The notes under the pieces are model-generated. The model was given only the letters and a program-made list of their open reading frames with translations. It was not told the DNA's origin and did no database searches. This document shows, piece by piece, positions 63,481 to 64,000 of a stretch of DNA of 64,000 bases. The position numbers were made by a program, and so were the translations under genes. This DNA is from Progne subis subis (Eukaryota > Chordata > Aves > Passeriformes > Hirundinidae), in the NCBI GenBank assembly GCA_022316685.1, contig JAKJHU010000075.1:1860001-1924000 (forward strand), given 5' to 3'. Each line of letters opens with the position of its first letter. The stretch's first letter is position 1.

Positions 63481-64000
63481 CCGGCGGAGGAGCAAGGAGG
63501 GAGATTTTTAGTTTTCGTTTGAAGTGGTGTTTGACATGCCGCATGAAAAATGCACTGACATTATGCTGCTGAAACTGTTTGATCTGTTCTATCCTTTTCC
63601 AACCTTCTAAGCAAATACATGATCAGGTAAATAGATGGGTCTGGGGCATTGCATTGTAAAGAAGCTAATGTCACCTACGAGATGACAAAGCTAAAAAAAA
63701 TCTCTTAAGAGCTGATGGACCATTAATGGTAGTGGAGAGCTACAGACATTTTTCCTATGCTTGAAAAACAACCAGACAGTCTTCCCAGGAAGTAGCGCTT
63801 CCCCTAAAAAAAGAGGCAGCCTCTTACATCCCTAGAAATAAACCACCTCAGTATGCAGGCACTGGAAATCATCACCTACAGAAAAAAGTGGCAGGTACAT
63901 CCTTCCATCCCCCAGGGAGACTGATGTTACAAATTCTGGGGAGTTCTTTCAAAGGACAATTTATTTTAAAAGTCCTCTGAAAAAATAAGCTTTATTCCAT

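Larger units (their letters stand above)
52186..64000 (-). other. Intron upstream of the post-PDZ exon (continues past window)
   Basis: No exon encoding the SHROOM2 PDZ domain (motifs like GDEIVGIND or LKLVVKR) was found on the minus strand up to 64000. The region is therefore read as intron. It contains two CR1 copies flanking a CpG island (55255-56575), an AT-rich tandem patch near 58749-58816 and a second GC-rich block near 62950-63480. These GC-rich blocks are the only places here that look like possible promoters. Confidence 0.7.

Noticed and set aside
52186..64000. Search for the SHROOM2 PDZ exon
   Set aside because: Candidate donors on the minus strand were read for LKLVVKR-like and GDEIVGIND-like codons. 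None matched, so the exon is taken to lie outside the window.

Overview
The window looks like avian nuclear DNA. It is AT-rich and intron-dominated. It carries several CR1 LINE fragments of the bird/reptile type and a solo retroviral LTR with intact target-site duplication. I cannot name the species from the sequence.

The only protein-coding gene I can support is SHROOM2, on the minus strand. It was recognised by close agreement with the mammalian protein across seven coding exons. Read in the direction of transcription (high to low coordinates), these are: a small exon after the PDZ region (52185-52054); the giant central exon with the proline run and the actin-binding ASD1 domain (46740-44103); a proline-rich linker exon (about 24262-23536); the exon that opens the ROCK-binding ASD2 domain (19873-19322); a short exon with a glutamine run (18445-18265); and two ASD2 coiled-coil exons (13721-13449 and 9346-9080, ending in TAA). 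Splice sites and phases agree at every junction except one: the 5' edge of the 24-kb exon does not connect in frame to the giant exon. The exons for the PDZ domain and the start codon were not found and probably lie beyond position 64000. The visible part encodes about 1,590 residues.

Layout: 1-6.5 kb is gene-free sequence downstream of SHROOM2. A probable 3' UTR with three candidate poly(A) signals spans 6.5-9.08 kb. Exons and introns fill 9.08-52.2 kb, including one intron of nearly 20 kb holding the solo LTR, two tandem CR1 insertions, a cluster of GATA motifs and a small GC-rich patch. The 52.2-64 kb stretch is read as the intron upstream of the post-PDZ exon. It contains a sharp CpG island with GC boxes and a CTCF-like site between two CR1 copies, and a second GC-rich block with paired homeobox-type and SOX-type motifs.

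SHROOM proteins couple actin (through ASD1) to Rho kinase (through ASD2) to drive apical constriction. Both modules are intact here. The most interesting leads are the possible internal promoter just upstream of the post-PDZ exon, the unexplained exon junction, and the GATA-motif cluster. I found no novel multi-gene system.
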